The notes under the pieces: model-generated
What the model was told of the DNA's origin: nothing
The model's input: only the letters and a program-made list of their open reading frames with translations
The model's database searches: none
NCBI RefSeq assembly: GCF_020696975.1
Contig: NZ_JAJGBK010000029.1
Coordinates: 62,001 to 126,000 of the forward strand
DNA from: Methanoculleus sp.
Lineage (GTDB): Archaea; Halobacteriota; Methanomicrobia; Methanomicrobiales; Methanoculleaceae
DNA length: 64,000 nucleotides
Direction: 5' to 3'
Translations under genes and position numbers: made by a program
Shown: positions 50,986 through 59,312 of the stretch, in pieces
Layout of the letters: each line of letters starts with the position of its first letter
Position numbering within the stretch: the first letter of the stretch is position 1

Positions 50986-51707
50986 TGAACGGGTACTGGG
51001 AAGGGCCTAAACCGGAGCCGCAGGCAAGGACGATCGAGGAGATGCAAGAGGTTCTTGCAGATCCCGGCTGCACTTCCGAACAGCCCCTCTATTTTATGTA
51101 CCGGGACCTCGCCCGGAATGAGAGCGACCGGGAATGGCTCCGGCAGCACCACGTCCGTTACGACATCACCGTCATTCCTGCCCGGACCCTCTGCGGGGAG
51201 TACGTCAAGACAAAAGGGCACTACCACACCGAGAACCCTGCGGGGGAACTCTACCCGGAGATCTACGAGGTGCTCGAGGGGACGGGGCACTACCTCCTCC
51301 AGACCCGGAATGCCGACGACGTGGTGATGATCGAGGGCACCGCCGGTGATAAGATCCTGATCCCGCCGGGGTACGGCCACGTGACCATCAACCCCGGGAG
51401 GGAGGACCTCGTGATGGCGAACCTCGTCTCGTCGGAGTTCTCAAGCAACTACGGCCCCTACGCGGACCTGAGAGGAGCCGCCTACTACGAGATGGAGGGC
51501 GGGGCGCTGGTGAAGAACCCCCACTATCCCGGCGCCCCGCCGGTGCGCTACTGCAACCCGGTGGAGGTCCCGGAACTCGGGATCGAGAAAGAAGTCGGGC
51601 TCTACGATCTCATCGGGCGGCCCCGGTCGGTTGCGTTCCTGAACCACCCCGAGCAGTTCATGGAGATCTTCGCCGACGTGACCGGCGGATGCCTGGTCAT
51701 GCGGTAG
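50985..51707 (+). CDS. pgiA: Cupin-type glucose-6-phosphate isomerase
   Basis: The 240-residue protein is the archaeal cupin phosphoglucose isomerase: TLCGEYVKTKGHYHTENPAGELYPEIYEVLEGTGHYLLQ in parts carries the metal ligands (GHYH and Glu), and GDKILIPPGYGHVTINPG the final His. It interconverts glucose-6-phosphate and fructose-6-phosphate using Fe2+ or similar metals. It is translationally coupled to the surface-protein gene upstream, which may place it under the TrmB regulator, whose family often senses sugars. Confidence 0.93.
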   Translation: MNGYWEGPKPEPQARTIEEMQEVLADPGCTSEQPLYFMYRDLARNESDREWLRQHHVRYDITVIPARTLCGEYVKTKGHYHTENPAGELYPEIYEVLEGTGHYLLQTRNADDVVMIEGTAGDKILIPPGYGHVTINPGREDLVMANLVSSEFSSNYGPYADLRGAAYYEMEGGALVKNPHYPGAPPVRYCNPVEVPELGIEKEVGLYDLIGRPRSVAFLNHPEQFMEIFADVTGGCLVMR

Positions 51708-52076
51708 AGAGGCATCTCTGGCAGTGGCCGGATACCGCTCAATCTCTACAACACCCGTTTTTTCCCTCAACGAACACCATCTACGGATTTGCACCGGATA
51801 TCGCCACGCACTGCCCGCCCCCGGGAAGGGGGCGGGAGGAGCGCGAAGCGCGGGCGGTGGGGGTTACAGGCATATCGTACTCAATGGAGGAGGGAGAGGG
51901 CATGCCCCCTCGGACCTCCGGTGTTCCAGCTCCTGACTCAAAGGCCGATGGTCTTCTCGAACTCTGGCCCTTCGGCCAGTTTACCCGACGGAAATGTCCT
52001 GCGGTCCACTGCACCGGGCAACTTCACCATCTGGACAGTTCTGCTCCCCGCCACCGATAGATGCGCCTCGTCTCCA
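51708..52076. other. Gap with strong GC-rich hairpin
   Basis: CCCGCCCCC (51814-51822) and GGGGGCGGG (51828-51836) form a perfect nine-pair stem with a five-base loop. A second small stem, GCGC-GAA-GCGC, follows at about 51840-51850. No convincing gene lies in the gap. The hairpin may terminate pgiA or belong to a repeated element. Confidence 0.45.
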
Positions 52077-53066
52077 TCAGTCTTCCTTCCGAACCTCATC
52101 AAGCACCTGGCACGCCCGGCAGACCTTCCCGCACGACGCTCGAAACCCTTCGGGTTTCTCAAGCTCCGGCCCCGCACCCTCGGTGCTCCTGCTCCGTTCC
52201 GTCGGAACGTCGCATCCTGCGGCCCATCGCTCGCCGCACCTCTCGCAGACCCGGAACCCCTCTTCCGGGAGCAGTCTCTCCGGCTCCCGGAGGGCTTCAC
52301 CGAGGTTGACGAGGGAATACTTCGTCGCCGGGTGGCGGTAGGTGTAGTCGTCAAGGATCCCGCGAACATCCCCCCGGAGAGCGTCGCCCGCGTAGGGGCA
52401 TCCTGCAAGGTCGAACCCCTCGACGTGGAGGAAGGCGTAGAGCGCCACCTCGCGCTCCGGGATGTACATGAACGGCTTGATCCGGGGGACCATCCCCGCC
52501 ACCTCCCGCATGGGGCGGGTGAGCCGGGGGGCATCGCCCCGGAGGGCGTTCATCAGGACCGACTGGGCCTCGTCGTCCAGGTTGAACCCGTAGGCGAACT
52601 TCGTAACCCCATGCTCCCGGGCGATCCGGTTCATCAACGCCCGCCGGAGCACCCCGCAGTAGGAGCAGGAGAGATTCGTCCCTTTCCGGCCCACGATCTC
52701 GTCGAGCGTGATCCCGTACTCTTCGACGAATGAGGCCGTCACCCAGGGGACGCCGACGCTGTCTGCGATCGCCCGGGCCTGGTTCGGGTCGCGGTAGCCG
52801 CTGATCCCCTCGTCCACGGTGATCGCCATCAGCCGGACATCCCGGCGCTCGCCGAGGAGCCGGTGGAGGAAGAAGAGGACGGCGCTCGAGTCCTTGCCCC
52901 CCGAGAGCGCCACCGCCACCGTATCTCCCGGCCTGATCCAGCGGTGCTCCCGGATTGCCCGCTTCGCCTTCGCCTCGAAATCGCGGTTGAAGTGCTGCTC
53001 GCAGAGATGCAGCCCCGAGTATCGCTGGAAAATGACCGCGTCGCGGCGGCACTTGCTGCACTGCAT
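52077..53066 (-). CDS. tRNA 2-thiolation enzyme, TtuA/NcsA family
   Basis: The 329-residue protein has an N-terminal zinc finger (CSKCRRDAV ... GLHLCEQHF), the PP-loop ATP site VAVALSGGKDSSAVLFFLHRL, a central NLSCSYCGVLRRALMNRIAREH with the catalytic/Fe-S Cys pair, the LDDEAQSVLMN helix, and a C-terminal zinc site (CERCGERW ... CGKVCRACQ). It adenylates a uridine in tRNA (position 34 or 54) for sulfur insertion. The extra 20-residue insert between the C-terminal Cys pairs is unusual. It is divergent from rio2. Confidence 0.9.
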   Translation of the reverse strand: MQCSKCRRDAVIFQRYSGLHLCEQHFNRDFEAKAKRAIREHRWIRPGDTVAVALSGGKDSSAVLFFLHRLLGERRDVRLMAITVDEGISGYRDPNQARAIADSVGVPWVTASFVEEYGITLDEIVGRKGTNLSCSYCGVLRRALMNRIAREHGVTKFAYGFNLDDEAQSVLMNALRGDAPRLTRPMREVAGMVPRIKPFMYIPEREVALYAFLHVEGFDLAGCPYAGDALRGDVRGILDDYTYRHPATKYSLVNLGEALREPERLLPEEGFRVCERCGERWAAGCDVPTERSRSTEGAGPELEKPEGFRASCGKVCRACQVLDEVRKED

Positions 53067-53115
53067 GTCTTCTCGATCATCCTTTTATCACCGGCCCACA
53101 TAAATGGTGTAGAAG

Positions 53116-53973
53116 ATGCCTGTTCCTGCAGAATACGTGCGATCCCTGCACGCCTACGAACTCCGGATCCTGCTCGCCCTCGAACGCCTCATGCGCCGGT
53201 ACCGGTGGGTGCCGCTCGATGTGCTCAAGTCGGCCACCAGGTTCTCGGAGTCCGAGATCTCCTACCGGCTGGGCAGGCTGATGGCCATGGACATGGTCAG
53301 GTACGAGAAGGTTCCCTACGAGGGCTATGCCCTTGTCTTCAACGGCTACGACAGCCTTGCCCTCCATACCCTCACCCGCCGGGGCACTGTCCAGGCGCTC
53401 GGGACCCTGATCGGCGTCGGGAAGGAGTCGGAGGTCTACGAGGCGATGGGGCTCGGGGTCGTGGTGCTCAAGTTCCACCGTGTCGGACAGCGGTCGTTCC
53501 AGTCGGCCCGTCTGAAGCGCGGCTACATGCCGGAGGCCGGGCACTGCCCCTGGATCTTCGCCTCCAGCAACTCGGCAAAGATGGAGTATGACGCCTTGAA
53601 GACCCTCCACCCCGCCGTCTCGGTGCCGCTCCCCATCGACCAGAACCGGCACGTCGTGGCGATGTCGTTTGTCCCCGGCGTCAACCTCTCGCGGGCGACC
53701 CTGGCGGAACCCCGGCCGATCCTCGACGAGATCCTCGACAACATCCGCGAAGCATACCGCCTCGGCATCGTCCACGGCGACTTAAGCGAGTTCAACGTCA
53801 TGGTCGACGAGGGGCAGTGCTGGCTGATCGACTGGCCCCAGTGGGTGGAGACCGCCCATCCGAACGCCGACGAGATCCTCAGGCGGGACATCGAGAACAT
53901 CCTCCAGTACTTCAAACGGAAATACGGCCTCGAGTACGCCTTCGACGAAGCACTGGCACGGGTGGTGGAGTGA
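53116..53973 (+). CDS. rio2: RIO-type atypical Ser/Thr protein kinase Rio2
   Basis: The 285-residue protein has the Rio2-specific N-terminal winged helix (LRILLALERLMRRYRWVPLDVL, FSESEISYRLGRLM) and a RIO kinase domain: GVGKESEVYEA P-loop, VLKFHRVGQRSF with the Lys, GIVHGDLSEFNVMV catalytic loop and WLIDWPQW metal-binding loop. Rio2 acts in late maturation of the small ribosomal subunit. It overlaps the next gene by four bases and heads a rio2-DUF460-thiL operon. Confidence 0.95.
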   Translation: MPVPAEYVRSLHAYELRILLALERLMRRYRWVPLDVLKSATRFSESEISYRLGRLMAMDMVRYEKVPYEGYALVFNGYDSLALHTLTRRGTVQALGTLIGVGKESEVYEAMGLGVVVLKFHRVGQRSFQSARLKRGYMPEAGHCPWIFASSNSAKMEYDALKTLHPAVSVPLPIDQNRHVVAMSFVPGVNLSRATLAEPRPILDEILDNIREAYRLGIVHGDLSEFNVMVDEGQCWLIDWPQWVETAHPNADEILRRDIENILQYFKRKYGLEYAFDEALARVVE

Positions 53974-55919
53974 AGGTCTTCGGGATCGACATCATCAAAG
54001 GCTCGGTACGCTCCCGCACCCGGCGGCCCGTCTACGCCCTCGCCCGGGTGGAAGACGGCGAGGTTTTTGACGTCGAGGAGGTCACCGGGTTCCGGCTCCA
54101 GCGCCTCCTTGCCGCCGAAGAGCCCGATATCCTCGCGGTGGACAGCATCCAGGAGATCGCCGCCGACCGGAGCGAACTCTACGCCTTCCTCCAGTCACTC
54201 CCGCCCTCAACAAAACTCGTCCAGGTGACCGGCGGCGAGCGCACAGAGAGTCTCCCGAAGGTCGCAGCCCGCTACAACATCAGCTTCAACAAGTTCGACC
54301 CCTACGCAGAGGCACGGACCACCGCCCGGGTGGCCGCGCTCGGAGCGGGCGTCGAGGTGATCGCGTTTGAGAACACCACCGACATCGTGGTGAGCAGGCA
54401 CCGATCGCCCGGCCGGGGCGGGTGGAGCCAGAACCGCTATGCCCGGAAGATCCACGGCGGTGTGATGCAGAAGGCCCGGGAGATCGAGGGGCGGCTCCGG
54501 GGCGCCGGCCTCGACTACGAGAAGAAGGAGACAAAAGCCTTCGGGGGATTCTCCCGGGTCGCCTTCCGGGTCAAGGCCCCCCGGGAGATGGTCCCGGTCC
54601 ATTCCTCCCGGGGCGCCGACGTCCAGGTCCGGGTAGCCGGAAGAGAACTCGACCGGATACGATTCGAACCGCTCTCCAGCCGTCCCCGCTACCTGATCGT
54701 CGGGCTCGACCCGGGGACGACGACCGGGATCGCCGCCGTCGACCTCGACGGCAACCTGGTCCTTCTCTCGAGTTCCCGCCAGATGACGATGTCCGATATC
54801 ATCGAGGAACTCTATCGCGCGGGAAAGCCGCTCATCATCGCCTCCGACGTCCGCGAGATGCCCTACTCGGTCGAGAAGATCCGGCGGGCGTTCAACGCCA
54901 TCCCCTACACCCCGAAGCAGTCGCTCTCGGTGGAGACGAAGTATGCCCTGACCGCCCCATTCTCCTACACGAACGACCACGAGCGCGACTCGCTCTCGGC
55001 GGCGCTGGACGCCTACCGGAGTCTCCAGAACAAGTTCCGGAACATCGCCAAACGAGTCAAGCCGGGAGTCGACCTTGACGAAGTCCGGGCGCGGGTGCTC
55101 CGGGGCCAGCCGCTCGATACGGTGCTCGCGGACCTGCAGGGGACCCCGCCCCCGCCAAAGGAGGTCGAACCGGCAGCCCCCGCCCCGGAACGGCCGGTCG
55201 AGGACGAGCGGGTGATGGCGCTCGACGGGATGGTCAAACGGCTCAGGAGTTACGTCCAGGAATTGCAGGAGGACCTCCGGGAGCGTGATCGTGAGGTGGA
55301 GCGACTGCGGCAGGGCCTGCGCCGGGCACGTTCCGCGACCGAGCGGAAGATCCAGCGGGACGCGGAGCTGGCGACGAAAGACGCGACCATCGAGAGCCTG
55401 CGCGAGCAGCTCCGCGGAGAGCGGCGACGGTCCCGCAAACTGAAGAAACGCCTGGAACGGATGCAGACGGTCGCGAAGATCGAGGTCTCCGAGGACTACA
55501 CCCCGCTCAAGGTCCTCGACTCCCTCACCCGCGAGGGGGTCCGGGGCCTCCAGGAGGGGATCGGCATATCGGCGGGAGATATCCTCTACATCCCGCAGGC
55601 CCACGGCTGGGGTCGGGGCGTGGTCAAAGACCTTGCGGGGACGGGGGTGCGGGCGCTGGTCATCGACGGGGAGCGCCCCGACCCGCACCTGGTCCGGGTC
55701 GCACGAGAGGTAGATCTTCCCCTCCTCCCTGCAGATACCGTCGGCCCGGAGATCCGGGGCAGGACCGGGGCGGCAAAGACAGGGGTCGTCGAGAAGGCGA
55801 TCCGCGAGTGGGAGGAGGAGCAGAAGGAGTTTCTCCGGGAGCAGGAGGCCGAGCGGGTCGAGTATCTCTTTAAGGAGTACCGGAGCGAGCGGGAGAAGGA
55901 GGTGCGCCGCGGTGGATGA
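53970..55919 (+). CDS. DUF460-family protein, RNase H-like domains plus coiled coil
   Basis: The 649-residue protein starts with GTG overlapping the rio2 stop. Residues 1-100 form an RNase H/actin-like strand set (KVFGIDIIKGSVRSRTRR, EEPDILAVDSIQEI). A second such fold is at about 240-360: LIVGLDPGTTTGIAAVDLDG with Asp247, then ASDVREMPYS and HERDSLSAALDAYR, resembling RuvC-like nucleases. Residues about 413-500 are a coiled coil. A C-terminal alpha/beta domain follows (GAGVRAL... here GTGVRALVIDGERPDPH). The family is archaeal and of unknown function; nucleic-acid processing linked to ribosome maturation is inferred. Confidence 0.85.
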   Translation: MKVFGIDIIKGSVRSRTRRPVYALARVEDGEVFDVEEVTGFRLQRLLAAEEPDILAVDSIQEIAADRSELYAFLQSLPPSTKLVQVTGGERTESLPKVAARYNISFNKFDPYAEARTTARVAALGAGVEVIAFENTTDIVVSRHRSPGRGGWSQNRYARKIHGGVMQKAREIEGRLRGAGLDYEKKETKAFGGFSRVAFRVKAPREMVPVHSSRGADVQVRVAGRELDRIRFEPLSSRPRYLIVGLDPGTTTGIAAVDLDGNLVLLSSSRQMTMSDIIEELYRAGKPLIIASDVREMPYSVEKIRRAFNAIPYTPKQSLSVETKYALTAPFSYTNDHERDSLSAALDAYRSLQNKFRNIAKRVKPGVDLDEVRARVLRGQPLDTVLADLQGTPPPPKEVEPAAPAPERPVEDERVMALDGMVKRLRSYVQELQEDLRERDREVERLRQGLRRARSATERKIQRDAELATKDATIESLREQLRGERRRSRKLKKRLERMQTVAKIEVSEDYTPLKVLDSLTREGVRGLQEGIGISAGDILYIPQAHGWGRGVVKDLAGTGVRALVIDGERPDPHLVRVAREVDLPLLPADTVGPEIRGRTGAAKTGVVEKAIREWEEEQKEFLREQEAERVEYLFKEYRSEREKEVRRGG

Positions 55920-56778
55920 GCGAGGGCTGCACCGGCTTATCGGGACGATCATCGACCCGGAGCGCCTTGCAGACGACTGCGCCGTCATCCCCTGCGGCGA
56001 CCTCGCGATGGTCGCGAGCACCGATATGCTCCACGAGACGACCGATTTTCCCACCGGGATGACCGACTGGCAGATCGGCTGGATGGCGACGGCCGTCACG
56101 CTCTCGGATATCGCGAGCATGGGTGCCGCGCCGGGCGAGGTGCTCCTCGCGGTTGGCCTTGATAGGCCGGAGCGCCTCCGCGGCATCATGGAGGGTGCCC
56201 GGGACTGCTGCACGACGTTCGGCGCCGAACTCGCGGGAGGGGATCTCGACGCCCACGGCGAACTGACGATCGTGAGCACGGGGCTCGGGACTGTCGCCCC
56301 AGCGTACCTCGTCCGGAGGCGGGGAGCCCGGCCGGGCGACGTCGTCGCGGTCACCGGGCCGCTCGGCGAGGCCCAGGCCGCCCTCCTCGGCTACGACCGG
56401 CATATCAGAGAACTTCTCGAACCGCAGCCTCGCGTGAGGGAGGGGCGGGCCCTCGGCCATGCCGGGGTCTCGGCGATGATGGATATCTCCGACGGCCTTG
56501 CCCTCTCGCTGTATGACCTTCTCGCGGTGAACAACTGCGGGTTTTCCATCGATACCGCCCGTCTCCCGCTCCCGGCCGGGGTCCCGGACGACGAGGCCCA
56601 GGAACTCGCGCTCTACGGCGGGGGGGATTTCGAGCTCCTCTTCACCGCTCCGCCGGACATTCTCCCGGTTCCGGGGGTCACCGCGCACATCATCGGGGAG
56701 GTCATAGAGGAACGGGCGGTCCTCGCGGACGAAAAGCCACTCGAACGCCGGGGATACCTGCACGAGTGGAAGGGTTAG
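55912..56778 (+). CDS. thiL: Thiamine-monophosphate kinase
   Basis: The 288-residue protein has the ThiL pattern: DDCAVIPCGDLAMVASTDMLHE near the start, WMATAVTLSDIASMGAAP and the MMDISDGLALSLYDLL segment, then YGGGDFELLFTAP. It phosphorylates thiamine monophosphate to the cofactor thiamine diphosphate. The start is GTG 55912, eight bases before the DUF460 stop. It closes the rio2 operon and overlaps the convergent YhfC gene by four bases. Confidence 0.93.
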   Translation: MDERGLHRLIGTIIDPERLADDCAVIPCGDLAMVASTDMLHETTDFPTGMTDWQIGWMATAVTLSDIASMGAAPGEVLLAVGLDRPERLRGIMEGARDCCTTFGAELAGGDLDAHGELTIVSTGLGTVAPAYLVRRRGARPGDVVAVTGPLGEAQAALLGYDRHIRELLEPQPRVREGRALGHAGVSAMMDISDGLALSLYDLLAVNNCGFSIDTARLPLPAGVPDDEAQELALYGGGDFELLFTAPPDILPVPGVTAHIIGEVIEERAVLADEKPLERRGYLHEWKG

Positions 56779-57560
56779 GAGGCGGCCCTTACCCCCATCC
56801 GCCGCCACTCCCACAGGATATACGCGAGAGCAGCGAGCGCAAAGACGAAGATCACCGCCTCGGTCACCCAGATTCCCTGCATCTGGACAAGGTAGACAGC
56901 GGCGGCGTCCACGGCGGCATGCCAGAGGATGGCAAGCGCGAGGAGCACCTTTTTACCATAGATGACGGCGGCAAGCACCATCAGCGACCAGGCGATATGC
57001 AACGTGATCGTCATCATCCGTTCGGCGAGCCCGGGCAGGATATCGAGCGGGGTAAGGGCCCGGACGGCCTCGACCTCTGCCTGGACGGCAGGGTCGTCGG
57101 GCAGGGGGAGGACTCCCCCGTCGCTTGTGATGACGATGTAGGAGAGCATGCCGGCAAGGACGATCAGGGCGACGATCATACTCTCGACGCCGCCCCAGCC
57201 GGCCCCGAAGAGGAGACCGTTCTCGCGGGTGAGGGCGATGTCCTGGCGCCGGAAGAGATAGCGGTAGACGAGGTAGCGCCCGATCTCCTCAAAGAGCCCG
57301 GCCATGAGGCCGAGGTAGACGGCGAGGGCGGCAACCGCCGCTGTCGTGCCGAACGGGAGGACGGCAAGGTAGAGTGGAGTCTGCGTCACGATGACGAGCG
57401 GCGCGTGGACAATCTGTACGACGATGAAGAAGAGGGCGCCGAGGATGAAGACCCGCCATGAAAGGCCGAATCTTTTGACGATCCAGTAGCCGAGAGCGAG
57501 CGGAACGATGATCTCGAGCAGGGCAACGATGGCAAACGTGGCGACAACCAGCGGGTCCAT
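56775..57560 (-). CDS. YhfC-family intramembrane protease-like protein
   Basis: The 261-residue membrane protein has seven or eight helices and the conserved YhfC features: LFEEIGRYLVYRYLF with Glu-Glu-x-x-x-Arg, LLFGAGWGGVESM, a helix with ITLHIAWSLMVLAAV and WHAAVDAAAVYL. The Glu and two His positions parallel the glutamic intramembrane protease site of CPBP/PrsW enzymes. Its substrate is unknown. Confidence 0.82.
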   Translation of the reverse strand: MDPLVVATFAIVALLEIIVPLALGYWIVKRFGLSWRVFILGALFFIVVQIVHAPLVIVTQTPLYLAVLPFGTTAAVAALAVYLGLMAGLFEEIGRYLVYRYLFRRQDIALTRENGLLFGAGWGGVESMIVALIVLAGMLSYIVITSDGGVLPLPDDPAVQAEVEAVRALTPLDILPGLAERMMTITLHIAWSLMVLAAVIYGKKVLLALAILWHAAVDAAAVYLVQMQGIWVTEAVIFVFALAALAYILWEWRRMGVRAAS

Positions 57561-57581
57561 GGATGAGAATATTTTAACTAA

Positions 57582-57590
57582 TTATATAAT
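57582..57590. promoter_or_regulatory. TATA box shared by the YhfC and acyltransferase genes
   Basis: TTATATAAT is a near-palindromic AT-only run in the divergent gap. It predicts a leaderless transcript for the minus-strand gene (start 57560) and a leader of about 15-20 bases for the plus-strand gene (57628). Confidence 0.5.
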
Positions 57591-57627
57591 AATTCCCACT
57601 GTATAGTGAGAAAAGGATTTTATCGCC

Positions 57628-58734
57628 ATGACTACAGATCACCCGGGAGCGGTCCTGGGAGGCGCGAGCATCCCCGGGGGGCGGTTCTCGAACAACTTCG
57701 ACTTCCTGCGGTTCGCTGCGGCGGTGGCGGTCGTCGTCACCCACGCCTACGCCCTCAGGCTCGGCTACGTCGGCATAGGGATGTACGACCCACTCGCGCT
57801 CATGGGACAGGCGGGACTTGCCGTCCTCCTCGTCACCAGCGGCTACCTGATCACGGCGAGCTGGGAATCGACCTCTTCAACGCTCCGGTTCGCCTGGAAA
57901 CGATTCCTCCGGGTGGTCCCCGGGCTTATCCCCGCAATCCTCATCACGCTCTTCGTCATCGGCCCGGTGATGACGTCCCTCTCACCGGGGGAGTACTTTT
58001 CGGCCCTCTTCTCCCCCGCCGGGCTCGCGACCGTCCCGTTTTTTGAAGACGGGTCGGCGATCCGCCTCTTCCAGGAGAATCCGTGGACCTACGTCAACGG
58101 CTCGCTCTGGACGATACCCCTTGAGGTCTTCATGTACGGGGTCGTGGCGGCCCTCGGGATCGCCGGGCTCCTGCACCGGCAGGGCGCTCTCGTGGCCCTC
58201 GCAGGGATCAACGTCCTGCTCTGGATGGCCTGGTTCGACGACCCCCGGATGTCGAAGATCCGGTTCACCCTCTACTTCCTCATCGGGGCCTACCTCTATC
58301 TCCACCGGGAGCGGATCGCCTACCGGCCCGCCATCGCCGGAGCGCTGCTCCTGCTGCTCGGGCTCTCGGCCCTGACGCCCTATCTGACCGTCGCCGGGAT
58401 GATCGCCATCCCCTACCTCACAGTCTATGCCGCACACCTCCCGGTCCCGTTCCTGAACACCTTCGGGCGGCATGGGGATTTCTCCTACGGCATCTACATC
58501 TACCATTACCCCATCCAGCAGACCGTCATCGGGGTAACGGGGAACGCGCTCACCCTCCCGGCGCTCTGCGGGCTCTCGTTTGCCGTGACGTTCACTCTCG
58601 CGTTCCTCTCCTGGCACCTCATCGAGAAGCGGGCTCTCGCGGCAAAGAACCTCAGGCCCGCCGACCTTTCACGGTTGTTCGGGCTGCCGTTCCTGCCCGA
58701 GCCGCTCACCCGGTGGTTGGCCGCCCGGAAGTGA
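57628..58734 (+). CDS. Acyltransferase-3 family membrane protein
   Basis: The 368-residue protein has about ten helices and the acyltransferase-3 pattern: FDFLRFAAAVAVVVTHAYAL with the catalytic-type His in helix 1, FLVTSGYLITAS-like (VLLVTSGYLITASWE), RFLRVVPGLIPAI and NGSLWTIPLEVFMYG. Family members O-acetylate or succinylate surface polysaccharides. No glycan genes are next to it. It overlaps the C_GCAxxG gene by 29 bases, convergently. Confidence 0.88.
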   Translation: MTTDHPGAVLGGASIPGGRFSNNFDFLRFAAAVAVVVTHAYALRLGYVGIGMYDPLALMGQAGLAVLLVTSGYLITASWESTSSTLRFAWKRFLRVVPGLIPAILITLFVIGPVMTSLSPGEYFSALFSPAGLATVPFFEDGSAIRLFQENPWTYVNGSLWTIPLEVFMYGVVAALGIAGLLHRQGALVALAGINVLLWMAWFDDPRMSKIRFTLYFLIGAYLYLHRERIAYRPAIAGALLLLLGLSALTPYLTVAGMIAIPYLTVYAAHLPVPFLNTFGRHGDFSYGIYIYHYPIQQTVIGVTGNALTLPALCGLSFAVTFTLAFLSWHLIEKRALAAKNLRPADLSRLFGLPFLPEPLTRWLAARK

Positions 58735-59185
58735 CGGGCGCGAGGACCTCCTTGAGGATCTCGACTGCGTCACCGACGTACCCGGGGCAGAGAATCCGGG
58801 TGATGTTCTGTTCGCGGGCCCGCGCCTGCCCCCCGGCGGTCGAGAGGTCGCACCCGAGGAGTTCGGTGCAGGAGACAGAACCGTTTCGTTCGGCAAACCG
58901 GGTGATGAACTCCCGGGTGAGAGCATATGTCCTCTCCTTCGCCTCTTTTTCGTCGCAATCGGTGCTTCCGACGATGAGTCCGATGGTAAGGACCGCTCCG
59001 GATACAGCCCCGCAGGCACCCCCTGTACGTGCCATCCCGGCGCCGAACCCGGCGGCCGCCCGGAGGATGGTCTCTTCAGGCACCCCGGCGTCGCGGGCGA
59101 AGACCGAACCGACCGCCTGTGCACAGTTGTAGCCCTGCCTGAAGCGGGAGGCCGCTTCCTGTGATATGTTCTCCGTCTGATTCAT
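58706..59185 (-). CDS. C_GCAxxG_C_C family redox protein
   Basis: The 159-residue protein carries the family Cys pattern: GYNCAQAVGSVFA, RTGGACGAVSGAVLTIG, a Cys in GSTDCDEKE and CTELLGCDL near the end, plus a late Cys (ILCPGYVGDAVEIL). Members are small helical proteins thought to act in redox chemistry or metal handling, often near C-terminal twin-arginine or methanogenesis genes. Start MNQTENISQEAA at 59185 was preferred over the frame start 11 codons upstream. Confidence 0.88.
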   Translation of the reverse strand: MNQTENISQEAASRFRQGYNCAQAVGSVFARDAGVPEETILRAAAGFGAGMARTGGACGAVSGAVLTIGLIVGSTDCDEKEAKERTYALTREFITRFAERNGSVSCTELLGCDLSTAGGQARAREQNITRILCPGYVGDAVEILKEVLAPVTSGRPTTG

Positions 59186-59312
59186 TCGAGTGGCTGGTAG
59201 TGCGCTTGGTGGCTTCAACGTTACGCAACAACGCTCTATTTCGAAACAGTTTTAGAATGCGCCCGAGAAAGTAGAATTATTCCGCGAATACGCTTCCGCG
59301 GAGGGGCAGACC

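Noticed and set aside
54207-56354. 715-residue minus-strand ORF
   Set aside because: It is antisense to the DUF460 and thiL genes. It arises from high GC content and has no family features.
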